A stretch of DNA of 11,067 nt from an uncultured Rhodobacterales bacterium (GCA_937901055.1 CALCGO010000186.1:1-11067), one strand, 5' to 3'; positions 1 through 5,978 are shown, counted from the stretch's first letter. Notes: generated by a model from the sequence alone, not told the origin. Translations and numbers: made by a program.

Positions 1-194
1 TACTTGGCAGCTGTACGTTTAGTCACGGCTGGATCCTTTCAGTTATGAAAGGTGCTTTCCTTACCCTCCTCATTATCGAGGAAGGTGACAGGCGTCCCCT
101 TGCGAGGGCCACAAACACCAATTGCCGGAACCTCACGGCACCGGATGGCGGGGTTATATGGATTTGGAAAGGGGAGTCAATGGCCACAAGGGCA
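1..194. other. Left-edge stretch without a supportable gene; several short hairpins
   Basis: No convincing coding region. Perfect short stem-loops on the plus strand are CCTTTCA/TGAAAGG with loop GTTA (35-52), TCCTC/GAGGA (67-82), CCCT/AGGG (97-108) and TGCCG/CGGCA (123-140). They lead into the terminator at 195-222. One plus-strand frame is open from base 3 to the TAG at 210-212, but it uses many AGG and ATA codons unlike the neighbouring genes and resembles nothing I know. Another plus frame ends at a TGA at 46-48 and could be the last codons of a gene to the left. A ten-codon ORF (180-212, MATRAKRGTK) has a good GGGGAG three bases before its ATG. The stretch could be an untranslated tail, a small RNA, or degraded sequence. 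Confidence 0.4.
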
Positions 195-222
195 AAACGG
201 GGCACTAAATAGCGCCCCGTTT
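195..222. terminator. Bidirectional intrinsic terminator
   Basis: A perfect 9-bp stem AAACGGGGC / GCCCCGTTT encloses a 10-nt loop. On the minus strand it lies a few bases past the peroxiredoxin stop codon and is followed by TTTTGCCC, so it should end that transcript. On the plus strand it is followed by a T-rich run (TTTGAACTTTTATTTATT), so it could equally end anything arriving from the left. The two directions share the same stem. Confidence 0.85.
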
Positions 223-228
223 GAACTT

Positions 229-762
229 TTATTTATTGGCTTTTAACCAAGCCAGAACGGTCTCGGGCGAGGACTCGCCGTATGGGTCTGTGTCGTTGTT
301 ATCTTTGCGGCCCGGCTCTTCGAACCATGCTTCGACAACGCCGTCGTTAATAACAGCGGCATAACGCCAAGAACGGAAACCGAAACCCTCTGGGTCTTTC
401 AGAACCAACATGCCCATGAAGCGCGTGAAAAGGCCCGAACCATCAGGGATAACCTTAACATTTTCAAGGTTCTGCGAGGCCGCCCATTTGTTCATCACAT
501 AGCTGTCGTTAACGGACATGCAGTAAATCTCGTCGATGCCTTCCGCCGCAAAATCAGCCGCCCCGTTTTCGTAACCAGGCAACTGGTATGTGGAACACGT
601 CGGAGTGAATGCACCCGGAAGCGAGAACAGAACAACGCGTTTACCAGCGAAGTATTCATCAGTTGTTACGTCCTGCCAGCGGAACGGGTTGTCGCCGCCC
701 ACTGATTCATCACGTACGCGGGTTTTGAAGGTGATTTTCGGAATTGTTACGCCAGCTTGCAT
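229..762 (-). CDS. Peroxiredoxin, Prx5 type (thiol peroxidase)
   Basis: A 177-residue thioredoxin-fold peroxidase of the AhpC/TSA superfamily, Prx5 subgroup, expected to reduce hydrogen peroxide and organic hydroperoxides in the cytoplasm using glutathione/glutaredoxin or thioredoxin. The subgroup signature PGAFTPTCS is at residues 49-57, placing the peroxidatic cysteine at Cys56 with the usual Thr53 three residues before it. The SVND motif (83-86) and the Arg of RYAAVI (Arg133, matching the active-site Arg of Prx5 enzymes) are present. Cys81 is the only other cysteine, so there is no obvious C-terminal resolving cysteine and a 1-Cys mechanism with an external thiol is likely. No glutaredoxin domain is fused. 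AAGGAA lies a few bases before the ATG. The gene is monocistronic, with a terminator behind it and its own promoter in front. The family call is secure; the reductant is unknown. Confidence 0.93.
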   Translation of the reverse strand: MQAGVTIPKITFKTRVRDESVGGDNPFRWQDVTTDEYFAGKRVVLFSLPGAFTPTCSTYQLPGYENGAADFAAEGIDEIYCMSVNDSYVMNKWAASQNLENVKVIPDGSGLFTRFMGMLVLKDPEGFGFRSWRYAAVINDGVVEAWFEEPGRKDNNDTDPYGESSPETVLAWLKANK

Positions 763-788
763 TGGTCGTTCCTTAATATGGGTTCAAT

Positions 789-803
789 TTAGAACGGTTC
801 TAA
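789..803. promoter_or_regulatory. Perfect inverted repeat, candidate repressor operator for the peroxiredoxin gene
   Basis: TTAGAACGGTTCTAA consists of two perfect 7-bp arms (TTAGAAC / GTTCTAA) around one base. It covers the predicted -10 box of the peroxiredoxin promoter (797-802) and the likely start point, the usual place for a repressor site. The short tight dyad suits a TetR- or MarR-like dimer, but the regulator is not in the window. It does not match OxyR sites, which are longer and sit upstream of -35. Confidence 0.5.
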
Positions 804-825
804 TCCGGACCATCACACTTTTCAA
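797..825 (-). promoter_or_regulatory. Sigma70-like promoter of the peroxiredoxin gene
   Basis: Read on the minus strand, a -35 box TTGAAA (820-825) is separated by exactly 17 bases from a -10-like TAGAAC (797-802). Transcription would start near 790, giving a leader of about 28 nt before the ATG at 762. The -35 box matches the consensus at five of six positions; the -10 box is weaker and lies inside the palindrome at 789-803. Confidence 0.5.
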
Positions 826-862
826 TAGACGAAAAGCCACATCCAGACATTTCCCAATGGAC

Positions 863-890
863 GCCTTGCTGGCGATCCGATAGCCAAGGC
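863..890 (+). promoter_or_regulatory. Leader hairpin covering the rlmJ ribosome binding site
   Basis: GCCTT (863-867) can pair with AAGGC (886-890), and GGC (871-873) with GCC (883-885), leaving a 9-nt loop. An alternative continuous 6-bp stem is GCCTTG/CAAGGC. Either way the only Shine-Dalgarno-like bases ahead of rlmJ (AAGG, 886-889) are paired, two or three bases before the ATG at 893. This is the form expected if translation starts depend on opening the stem. Stability was not calculated. Confidence 0.4.
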
Positions 891-892
891 AT

Positions 893-1651
893 ATGTTATC
901 ATATCAACACGCATATCACGCTGGTGGCCCAGCCGATCTTCACAAGCATATCGCGCTTGCGGAGCTGTTAACTCTGTTAACCCGTAAGCCGCGTGGCATC
1001 ACCTATATGGAAACGCACGCAGGGCGCGGGCTGTATGATTTGGCCTCGGTTGAATCTACTAAAACCGGCGAGGCAGCCGAAGGCATCACCAAGGTCGACC
1101 TACCTGACTGCCCCTTTGCCGAGGCGTTGAAATCTATTCGGTTGATGCACGGCAAAACCTCTTATCCCGGTTCGCCAGCAATCGCGGCTGCTTTGATGCG
1201 GGAAAGTGACAAAATTCATTTGATGGAACTGCATCCAGCAGAATTCAAAGCTTTGCAGGTTAATCTTGAAGGTGAGGCGTCGATGCATCGCCGTGATGGT
1301 TTTGAGGGCGTTCTGGCGATCGCGCCGACCAAACCGCGCAAAAGCCTGATACTGGTTGATCCATCTTACGAAGTTAAAACCGAATACCTGCAAGTTGCAG
1401 ACTTCACCAACAAGCTGGTAGCCAAGTGGCCCGAAGCAACCGTGATGATCTGGTATCCGATCCTGAAAGCAGTAAGACACCACGAGATGCTAGCCGCGTT
1501 GGAAGTGCCTCATCTTGTGGACGAAGTAGCCTTTGATCTGAAAGACAACAAGGGCATGACCGGTTCCGGCCTTGCCCTTGTGAATGCTCCGTATGGTTCG
1601 GAGGCGATTTTCAGCAGAACACGGGAAATCGCCGCGCAAATCCTGCGATAA
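893..1651 (+). CDS. rlmJ: 23S rRNA (adenine2030-N6)-methyltransferase RlmJ
   Basis: A 252-residue SAM-dependent methyltransferase that modifies A2030 of 23S rRNA to N6-methyladenine during ribosome assembly. The start MLSYQHAYHAGGPADLHKH lines up with the first residues of E. coli RlmJ and fixes the ATG; the family-conserved Lys18 is present. THAG (41-44) belongs to the SAM pocket, YPGSP (91-95) is a family motif, and the N6-adenine catalytic motif appears as DPSY (156-159) rather than the DPPY I recall for E. coli. SGLALVNAP near the C terminus also fits the family. It is somewhat shorter than the roughly 280-residue E. coli protein. It diverges from the peroxiredoxin gene and its Shine-Dalgarno is weak and possibly masked. 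Its stop is only 3 nt from the stop of the opposing DUF2147 gene. Confidence 0.92.
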   Translation: MLSYQHAYHAGGPADLHKHIALAELLTLLTRKPRGITYMETHAGRGLYDLASVESTKTGEAAEGITKVDLPDCPFAEALKSIRLMHGKTSYPGSPAIAAALMRESDKIHLMELHPAEFKALQVNLEGEASMHRRDGFEGVLAIAPTKPRKSLILVDPSYEVKTEYLQVADFTNKLVAKWPEATVMIWYPILKAVRHHEMLAALEVPHLVDEVAFDLKDNKGMTGSGLALVNAPYGSEAIFSRTREIAAQILR

Positions 1652-1654
1652 GGT

Positions 1655-2050
1655 TCAAGGTACAACGACCCAGTTCTGAGTGCGGCAGATAATGGCGACG
1701 CAACCTTTAACCTGCAAAATGTTGCCGTTCAGTGACATCTTGGAGGCGTATGTTTTGTCACGATCCGGTGCCCAAATCTTGCCGTTACCCCAGTTTCCGT
1801 TACCCTTGTCTTCCATTGCCCAGACAATAGGTTTTCCTAGGTGTTCGTAGCCAGTGTTGGCTGAACCATCCGCGCTGTAGGCACGCAAAATTGTTCCACA
1901 CGTCAGCCCTGCGTCATCTGCACATGCCGCCATGCCCACATGCAAAACACCGCCTTCGTCCCCTGGTTCGGTCTGATATACCCCCGTCAACGCACCCGCA
2001 TTTGCAAGGCTTGGCAGTGCCAAAACCAACGCCAATAATATCTTTTTCAT
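1655..2050 (-). CDS. Secreted DUF2147-family protein
   Basis: A 131-residue exported protein of unknown function. The signal peptide is clear: MKKILLALVLALPSLANA, with predicted cleavage after residue 18 (ANA|G). The mature part has the DUF2147 pattern: a glycine-tyrosine start (GVYQT), a central LTCGTILRA segment, a basic GKIWAPDRDKTY stretch, and a C-terminal GCVAIICRTQNW. Cysteines 43, 51, 117 and 122 could form two disulfides in the periplasm. The frame stays open upstream to an ATG at 2075-2077, but the ATG at 2048-2050 is preferred. It has AGGAGG five bases ahead and puts the signal peptide at the N terminus. The gene ends tail to tail with rlmJ and shares its upstream region with hisA. 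Confidence 0.85.
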   Translation of the reverse strand: MKKILLALVLALPSLANAGALTGVYQTEPGDEGGVLHVGMAACADDAGLTCGTILRAYSADGSANTGYEHLGKPIVWAMEDKGNGNWGNGKIWAPDRDKTYASKMSLNGNILQVKGCVAIICRTQNWVVVP

Positions 2051-2100
2051 TGCTACCTCCTGTTTATGTTGCGTCATCTCACTCGATTAGCTGCATAAAG

Positions 2101-2121
2101 GTCAACATTGACTTTAAGTCA
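2101..2121. promoter_or_regulatory. Overlapping TGAC/GTCA dyads between the DUF2147 gene and hisA
   Basis: Two perfect inverted repeats share a half-site. GTCAA-CA-TTGAC spans 2101-2112 and TGACTT-T-AAGTCA spans 2109-2121. They fill the middle of the 121-nt divergent region and could bind a dimeric regulator of either gene. TTGACT (2108-2113) could also be a -35 box for hisA, but I find no -10 box at proper spacing (GATAAT at 2125-2130 is too close). The function is unproven. Confidence 0.3.
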
Positions 2122-2171
2122 GGTGATAATCGGGGTATCAGGCCCTCAACTACTGATTTGGAGGCGTTATC

Positions 2172-2894
2172 ATGATCCTGTATCCCGCAATCGACCTGAA
2201 AGACGGCAACTGTGTGCGCCTCTATAAAGGCGAGATGGACCAAGCGACCGTGTTTAGCGACAACCCAGCCGCACAAGCGTTGGAGTTTCAGAAAGCGGGT
2301 TGCGAATGGTTGCATCTGGTGGACTTAAACGGTGCTTTCGCCGGCGAACCGGTGAACGCCGAACCCGTCGAGGCAATCCTGAAGGCCTGCAACATCCCCG
2401 CCCAACTCGGCGGCGGCATCCGCGATATTGCAACGATCGAACAGTGGCTGGACAAGGGTCTGGCACGTGTGATCCTCGGCACTATCGCAGTGCGCAACCC
2501 TGACCTCGTGAAAGAAGCCGCCCGCCTGTTCCCCGGCAAAGTAGCCGTCGGCATTGACGCGCGCAACGGTATGGTCGCCGTTGAAGGCTGGGCCGAAACA
2601 ACAGATGTAACCGCCCTCGATCTGGCGAAGAAATTCGAAGATGCAGGTGTGGCCGCCATCATCTATACGGACATCGACCGCGATGGCGCAATGCAGGGCC
2701 CGAATGTCGCAGCAACGGCCGCGCTGGCGAATGCAGTTAGCATTCCGGTTATTGCCTCGGGTGGCGTATCTTCGATGGATGATCTGAAGGCCCTTAAAGC
2801 CTGCGGCGCACCGCTCAATGGTGCGATCTCGGGTCGGGCGCTATATGATGGCGCAATTGATGTGGCCGAAGCGGCCGCCTACCTGAAGGGATAG
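2172..2894 (+). CDS. hisA: HisA, ProFAR isomerase
   Basis: 1-(5-phosphoribosyl)-5-[(5-phosphoribosylamino)methylideneamino]imidazole-4-carboxamide isomerase, the fourth step of histidine biosynthesis, an Amadori rearrangement producing PRFAR for HisF/HisH. The 240-residue length is normal for this (beta-alpha)8 barrel. The catalytic pair is visible: Asp8 in YPAIDLKDG and Asp129 in AVGIDARNG. The two phosphate-binding loops are LGGGIR (79-84) with its ILGT partner, and IASGGV (194-199) with ISGRALY (219-225). The internal half-barrel repeat shared with HisF is evident. GGAGG lies seven bases before the ATG (2160-2164). The gene is separated by only two bases from hisF, so it is the first gene of a hisAFE transcript. 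Neither hisH nor hisB is next to it. Confidence 0.97.
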   Translation: MILYPAIDLKDGNCVRLYKGEMDQATVFSDNPAAQALEFQKAGCEWLHLVDLNGAFAGEPVNAEPVEAILKACNIPAQLGGGIRDIATIEQWLDKGLARVILGTIAVRNPDLVKEAARLFPGKVAVGIDARNGMVAVEGWAETTDVTALDLAKKFEDAGVAAIIYTDIDRDGAMQGPNVAATAALANAVSIPVIASGGVSSMDDLKALKACGAPLNGAISGRALYDGAIDVAEAAAYLKG

Positions 2895-2896
2895 CC

Positions 2897-3655
2897 ATGC
2901 TTAAAACCCGCATAATCCCCTGCTTGGATGTCAAAGACGGCCGCGTCGTCAAAGGCGTCAATTTCGTTGATTTGATCGACGCAGGCGACCCCGTGGAATC
3001 CGCCAAAGCCTACGATGCTGCGGGGGCTGATGAACTCTGCTTCCTCGACATCGCGGCGACGGTGGAAAACCGTGGCACCATGTATGATCTGGTCTCGCGT
3101 ACTGCCGAGCAATGCTTCATGCCCCTCACCATCGGTGGCGGTGTCCGCACGCCCGAAGATGTGCGTAAACTTCTGCTGGCAGGGGCCGACAAGGTTTCCT
3201 TCAACTCGGCAGCGGTGGCCAATCCCGATGTGATTGCCGACAGTGCCAACAAATTTGGCAACCAATGCATTGTCGTGGCAATTGACGCCAAAACCGTATC
3301 CCCCGGCAAATGGGAGATTTTCACCCATGGTGGCCGCGAACCCACAGGGATCGACGCAATCGAATTCGCCAAACTGGTCGTATCCAAGGGCGCAGGGGAA
3401 ATCCTGCTAACTTCAATGGATCGCGACGGAACCCGCGAGGGTTTCAACCTTCCGCTAACCCGCGCCATCGCCGATGCAGTATCCGTACCCGTTATCGCCT
3501 CGGGCGGTGTGGGGAATTTGCAACACTTGGTGGACGGAGTAGTCGAAGGACACGCATCAGCCGTTCTCGCGGCTTCCATTTTCCACTTCGGCGACTATAC
3601 CATCCGTGAAGCAAAAGAATTCATGCAAGCGGCCGGCGTGCCGGTGAGGTTATAA
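2897..3655 (+). CDS. hisF: HisF, imidazole glycerol phosphate synthase cyclase subunit
   Basis: The cyclase half of IGP synthase. It uses ammonia delivered by the glutaminase HisH through the barrel to turn PRFAR into imidazole glycerol phosphate and AICAR. At 252 residues it is full length. The catalytic Asp11 (PCLDVKDGRVVKG) and Asp130 (VVAIDAK) are present. So are the phosphate loops IGGGVRT (79-85) and IASGGVGN (200-207), and the conserved TSMDRDGT segment (172-179). The ATG is two bases after the hisA stop, with GAAGGG inside the hisA end acting as ribosome binding site. The stop TAA overlaps the hisE ATG by one base (TAATG). The obligate partner HisH is not encoded in this window and must lie elsewhere. 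Confidence 0.97.
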   Translation: MLKTRIIPCLDVKDGRVVKGVNFVDLIDAGDPVESAKAYDAAGADELCFLDIAATVENRGTMYDLVSRTAEQCFMPLTIGGGVRTPEDVRKLLLAGADKVSFNSAAVANPDVIADSANKFGNQCIVVAIDAKTVSPGKWEIFTHGGREPTGIDAIEFAKLVVSKGAGEILLTSMDRDGTREGFNLPLTRAIADAVSVPVIASGGVGNLQHLVDGVVEGHASAVLAASIFHFGDYTIREAKEFMQAAGVPVRL

Positions 3656-3975
3656 TGGCAAATGTATTAACGCGGCTCGCGCGCAAGATCGAAAAACGCA
3701 AAGGCGGCGACGAGAAAAACTCGTATGCCGCCAAACTTTTCGCCCGCGGCCCGTATAAATGCGCAGAAAAATTCGGCGAAGAAGCGGTCGAGGCCATCAT
3801 CGCAGCTGCAAAAGATGACCCGAAAAACCTAACCGAAGAAGCCGCCGATGTGCTGTTTCACTTGCTGGTCATGCTGTCATCGCGCGGTGTGAAATGGGAA
3901 GATGTGTTGGCCGAACTGGAACGCCGCGAAGGCACTTCAGGTATCGTCGAAAAACAATCCCGCACCAAATTGTAA
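3655..3975 (+). CDS. hisE: HisE, phosphoribosyl-ATP pyrophosphatase
   Basis: Hydrolyses phosphoribosyl-ATP to phosphoribosyl-AMP and pyrophosphate, the second step of histidine synthesis. The 106-residue all-alpha protein has the MazG-like metal-binding pattern: glutamates in GEEAVE (41-46) followed by EEAAD (61-65) on the next helix, giving ExxE and ExxD. It is a single-domain HisE with no fused HisI cyclohydrolase, as is usual in Alphaproteobacteria. Its ATG overlaps the hisF stop by one base, with GGTGAGG nearby as ribosome binding site, so translation is probably coupled. It ends ten bases from the stop of the convergent PAS-LuxR gene, and no hairpin terminator is visible in between. Confidence 0.96.
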   Translation: MANVLTRLARKIEKRKGGDEKNSYAAKLFARGPYKCAEKFGEEAVEAIIAAAKDDPKNLTEEAADVLFHLLVMLSSRGVKWEDVLAELERREGTSGIVEKQSRTKL

Positions 3976-3985
3976 GCCCCGTGCT

Positions 3986-4534
3986 TTATGGCTGGCCTGT
4001 TCCAACCATATGCGCCAACAATTCGGCGACGTTCTTAACCTTGAACTTCGCAAGCAACGTTGCGCGATAGTCTTCCACCGTTCTTGGGGAAATCGACAGG
4101 TTCCGCGCGATCTCTTTGCTGGTTTGTCCTTTACGCAACAACATCACAACCTGCCGTTCACGCGGCGTCAGACTGATCGATTGATGCGTTTCAGATATAT
4201 CGGCAAACGTTAAAACGACCTGCCCAAGCGGGTCGTCCGGCGTCAGAGTTTGCGCCCTGAACCGGCACCAAAACATCGACCCGTCACGGTGCAACATCAA
4301 GCGCTCATCAGTGTAGCTGCCAGTTTCACGCAGCGGCGCGAGGCCAATGTCCCGAATTTCGTCAAACTCGCGGCGGGTCTGGTAGAGCATACGGAAGGAC
4401 TGGTCTATTAGTTCGTCACGCGAATATCCAAACAATTTCACAAAGGTCTGGTTGCAAGCTTTTATGATGCGATTTTCAGTCAGAACTATGCCTATTGGCG
4501 CACGTTCAAAAGCTAATTCTGTGAAGTTGTCCAT
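3986..4534 (-). CDS. PAS-LuxR transcriptional regulator
   Basis: A 182-residue one-component regulator. An N-terminal PAS sensor domain (about residues 5-115) shows ERAPIGIVLTENRIIKACNQ, FVKLFGYSRDELI and the closing VVLTFADISE strand. A LuxR/FixJ-type helix-turn-helix (about 120-178) shows LTPRERQVV, then GQTSKEIARNLSISPRTVEDYRATL in the recognition region and a FKVKNVAELL tail. There is no response-regulator receiver domain and no acyl-homoserine-lactone domain, so the signal is probably a small ligand, redox state or cofactor bound by PAS. GGAG lies four bases before the ATG. It diverges from the M20 hydrolase/ABC operon across 109 bases, the usual position for a local regulator. That link is inference. 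Confidence 0.9.
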   Translation of the reverse strand: MDNFTELAFERAPIGIVLTENRIIKACNQTFVKLFGYSRDELIDQSFRMLYQTRREFDEIRDIGLAPLRETGSYTDERLMLHRDGSMFWCRFRAQTLTPDDPLGQVVLTFADISETHQSISLTPRERQVVMLLRKGQTSKEIARNLSISPRTVEDYRATLLAKFKVKNVAELLAHMVGTGQP

Positions 4535-4643
4535 GGGTCTCCGTATTTCTACCGTATTGCTGTATTGCGGCGGTGGGCTGCATACTGCTGTTTCACTAAA
4601 CCAGTTTGTTGGTATGACGCCAGAGATATTTGAAAGTTTCTAA
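4535..4643. promoter_or_regulatory. Divergent control region between the PAS-LuxR gene and the M20 operon
   Basis: This 109-nt gap must hold both promoters. Three near-identical heptamers GTATT(T/G)C stand in direct repeat at 4543-4549, 4554-4560 and 4562-4568, close to the regulator start. A small dyad AAAC-CA-GTTT is at 4598-4607. For the rightward operon the best -10 is TATGAC (4613-4618), with only a poor -35 (TTTCAC, 4591-4596) at 16 bases. A weak -35 would suit an activator-dependent promoter, with the PAS-LuxR protein as the obvious candidate. None of these sites is proven. Confidence 0.4.
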
Positions 4644-5951
4644 ATGGGTACAGTTGTGGATAAAACTGCAGAATTTACGGCGCGCATCGACGGTGCTCGC
4701 GAAGACCTGATTGCTTTGACGCAAGACCTGATCCGCATCCCGACACTCAATCCTCCGGGCAATAATTATCTGGAAATCTGTGAATATTTGGCACGGCGTC
4801 TGACCACCCGAGGTTTCGAGGTGGAGATGGTTCGCGCCTACGGCACGCCCGGTGACAGCGATAAATACCCTCGTTGGAACGTGGTGGCGCGGCGCGAAGG
4901 GGCACATTCCGGCGAATGCGTACATTTCAATTCCCACATTGACGTGGTCGAGGTCGGGCAGGGCTGGACTTTCGATCCGTTTGGGGCGGAATTGTCAGAC
5001 GGAAAAATATATGGGCGCGGCGCCTGTGATATGAAGGGCGGTCTTGCGACTTCTATCATCGCCGTAGAGGCGTTTTTAGACTCGTGGCCCGATTATTCCG
5101 GTGCTATCGAAATATCCGGAACAGCGGACGAAGAAACCGGCGGTTTTGGCGGTGTGGCCTATCTGGCGGAGAAAGGTTTCTTCACCCCAGAGCGTGTACA
5201 GCACGTAATTATTCCCGAACCGCTTCATAAAGATCGCGTATGCCTTGGCCATCGCGGTGTTTGGTGGGCGGAGATTGAAACCCACGGGCGAATTGCTCAT
5301 GGCTCCATGCCATTTCTAGGTGATTGTGCAGTGCGACATATGGGCGCCGTGATGGAGGAAATGGAAGCGAATCTGTTCCCAGCACTCGCCGAGCGCCGTT
5401 CAGAATTGCCCATTATCCCCGAGGGCGCGAAAAATTCCACGCTCAATATTAACTCGGTCCACGGTGGCGAACCTGTACAGGAGGAAGGCTATACCGGCCT
5501 GCCTGCACCTTGCGTGCCTGATAGTTGCACGATGATTATTGACCGCCGCTTTCTGCCTGAAGAAAACATCGATGATGTGCGTCAGGAAATGCACGATCTG
5601 TTGGATAAAGTCCAAGGTGAGCGGGATAAATTCACCTATGACATCCGCGACATGCACGAAGTGTTGCCAAGCATGACCGATCAAAGCGCGCCTGTTGTGG
5701 CGACTGTCAGCAAGGCGATTGAACACGTGTTGGGCAAGGCACCGGAATACGTAGTTTCACCCGGTACATACGACCAAAAACATATCGACCGGATCGGGCG
5801 AATGAAGAACTGCATTGCTTATGGTCCTGGGATTCTAGACCTCGCGCACCAACCGGACGAATATATTGCAGTGCAAGATATGATAGACTCCGCGAAAGTT
5901 ATGGGGTTAGCTTTGGCCGAGTTGCTTACAGATCAGGACAAGTCGTCCTGA
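4644..5951 (+). CDS. M20-family metallohydrolase (ArgE/DapE-like amidase or deacylase)
   Basis: A 435-residue cytoplasmic di-zinc hydrolase of peptidase family M20. Such enzymes cleave an amide bond in N-acyl amino acids, dipeptides or similar small compounds. The complete metal site is visible: His98 (SHIDVV), bridging Asp129 (GACDMKGG), Glu164 after the catalytic Glu163 (TADEETGG), Glu192 (IPEP) and His402 (LAHQPDEY). His219 (IAHGSMP) matches the lid-domain histidine that completes the active site across the dimer. There is no signal peptide. The ATG directly follows an in-frame TAA (4641-4643), so the start cannot lie further left; the ribosome binding site is poor (GAAAG). The context of a peptide-type importer behind and an aldehyde dehydrogenase at the end argues for catabolism rather than arginine or lysine synthesis. 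The substrate is unknown. Confidence 0.9.
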   Translation: MGTVVDKTAEFTARIDGAREDLIALTQDLIRIPTLNPPGNNYLEICEYLARRLTTRGFEVEMVRAYGTPGDSDKYPRWNVVARREGAHSGECVHFNSHIDVVEVGQGWTFDPFGAELSDGKIYGRGACDMKGGLATSIIAVEAFLDSWPDYSGAIEISGTADEETGGFGGVAYLAEKGFFTPERVQHVIIPEPLHKDRVCLGHRGVWWAEIETHGRIAHGSMPFLGDCAVRHMGAVMEEMEANLFPALAERRSELPIIPEGAKNSTLNINSVHGGEPVQEEGYTGLPAPCVPDSCTMIIDRRFLPEENIDDVRQEMHDLLDKVQGERDKFTYDIRDMHEVLPSMTDQSAPVVATVSKAIEHVLGKAPEYVVSPGTYDQKHIDRIGRMKNCIAYGPGILDLAHQPDEYIAVQDMIDSAKVMGLALAELLTDQDKSS

Positions 5952-5978
5952 AGATACTAATAATAAATGGAGGGAATA

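Noticed and set aside
61..85. CCCTCCTC in a hairpin context, as a member of the CCUCCUCCC-motif small RNAs of Rhodobacter
   Set aside because: Only one imperfect copy, located in a stem rather than a loop, with no tandem copies and no DUF1127 gene beside it.
23..205. Minus-strand 60-codon frame at the left edge
   Set aside because: Its only start is a GTG inside the terminator stem-loop of the peroxiredoxin gene, with no ribosome binding site.
3..212. Open plus-strand frame reaching a stop next to the terminator, as a possible gene end
   Set aside because: The codon choice (several AGG, ATA) is unlike the neighbouring genes, the translation resembles no family I know, and overlapping frames are also partly open. 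Listed only as a possibility inside the left-edge region.
590..883. Plus-strand 97-codon frame antisense to the peroxiredoxin gene
   Set aside because: It overlaps a secure gene and its promoter, and has no family-like sequence; a shadow frame.
1100..1483. Minus-strand 127-codon frame within rlmJ
   Set aside because: Antisense shadow of a well conserved gene, low-complexity composition and no recognisable domain.
2108..2130. TTGACT ... GATAAT as a sigma70 promoter for hisA
   Set aside because: The spacer is only 11 bases, too short for a functional pair.
3010..3579. Minus-strand 189-codon frame across hisF
   Set aside because: Rich in Ala, Ser, Pro and Thr as expected from the reverse complement of a GC-rich gene; no start signal and no domain.
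4644..5951. Naming the M20 enzyme argE or dapE
   Set aside because: The motifs fit the whole M20 family. The context is catabolic (importer and aldehyde dehydrogenase) and not arginine or lysine synthesis, so a biosynthetic symbol would overstate the evidence.
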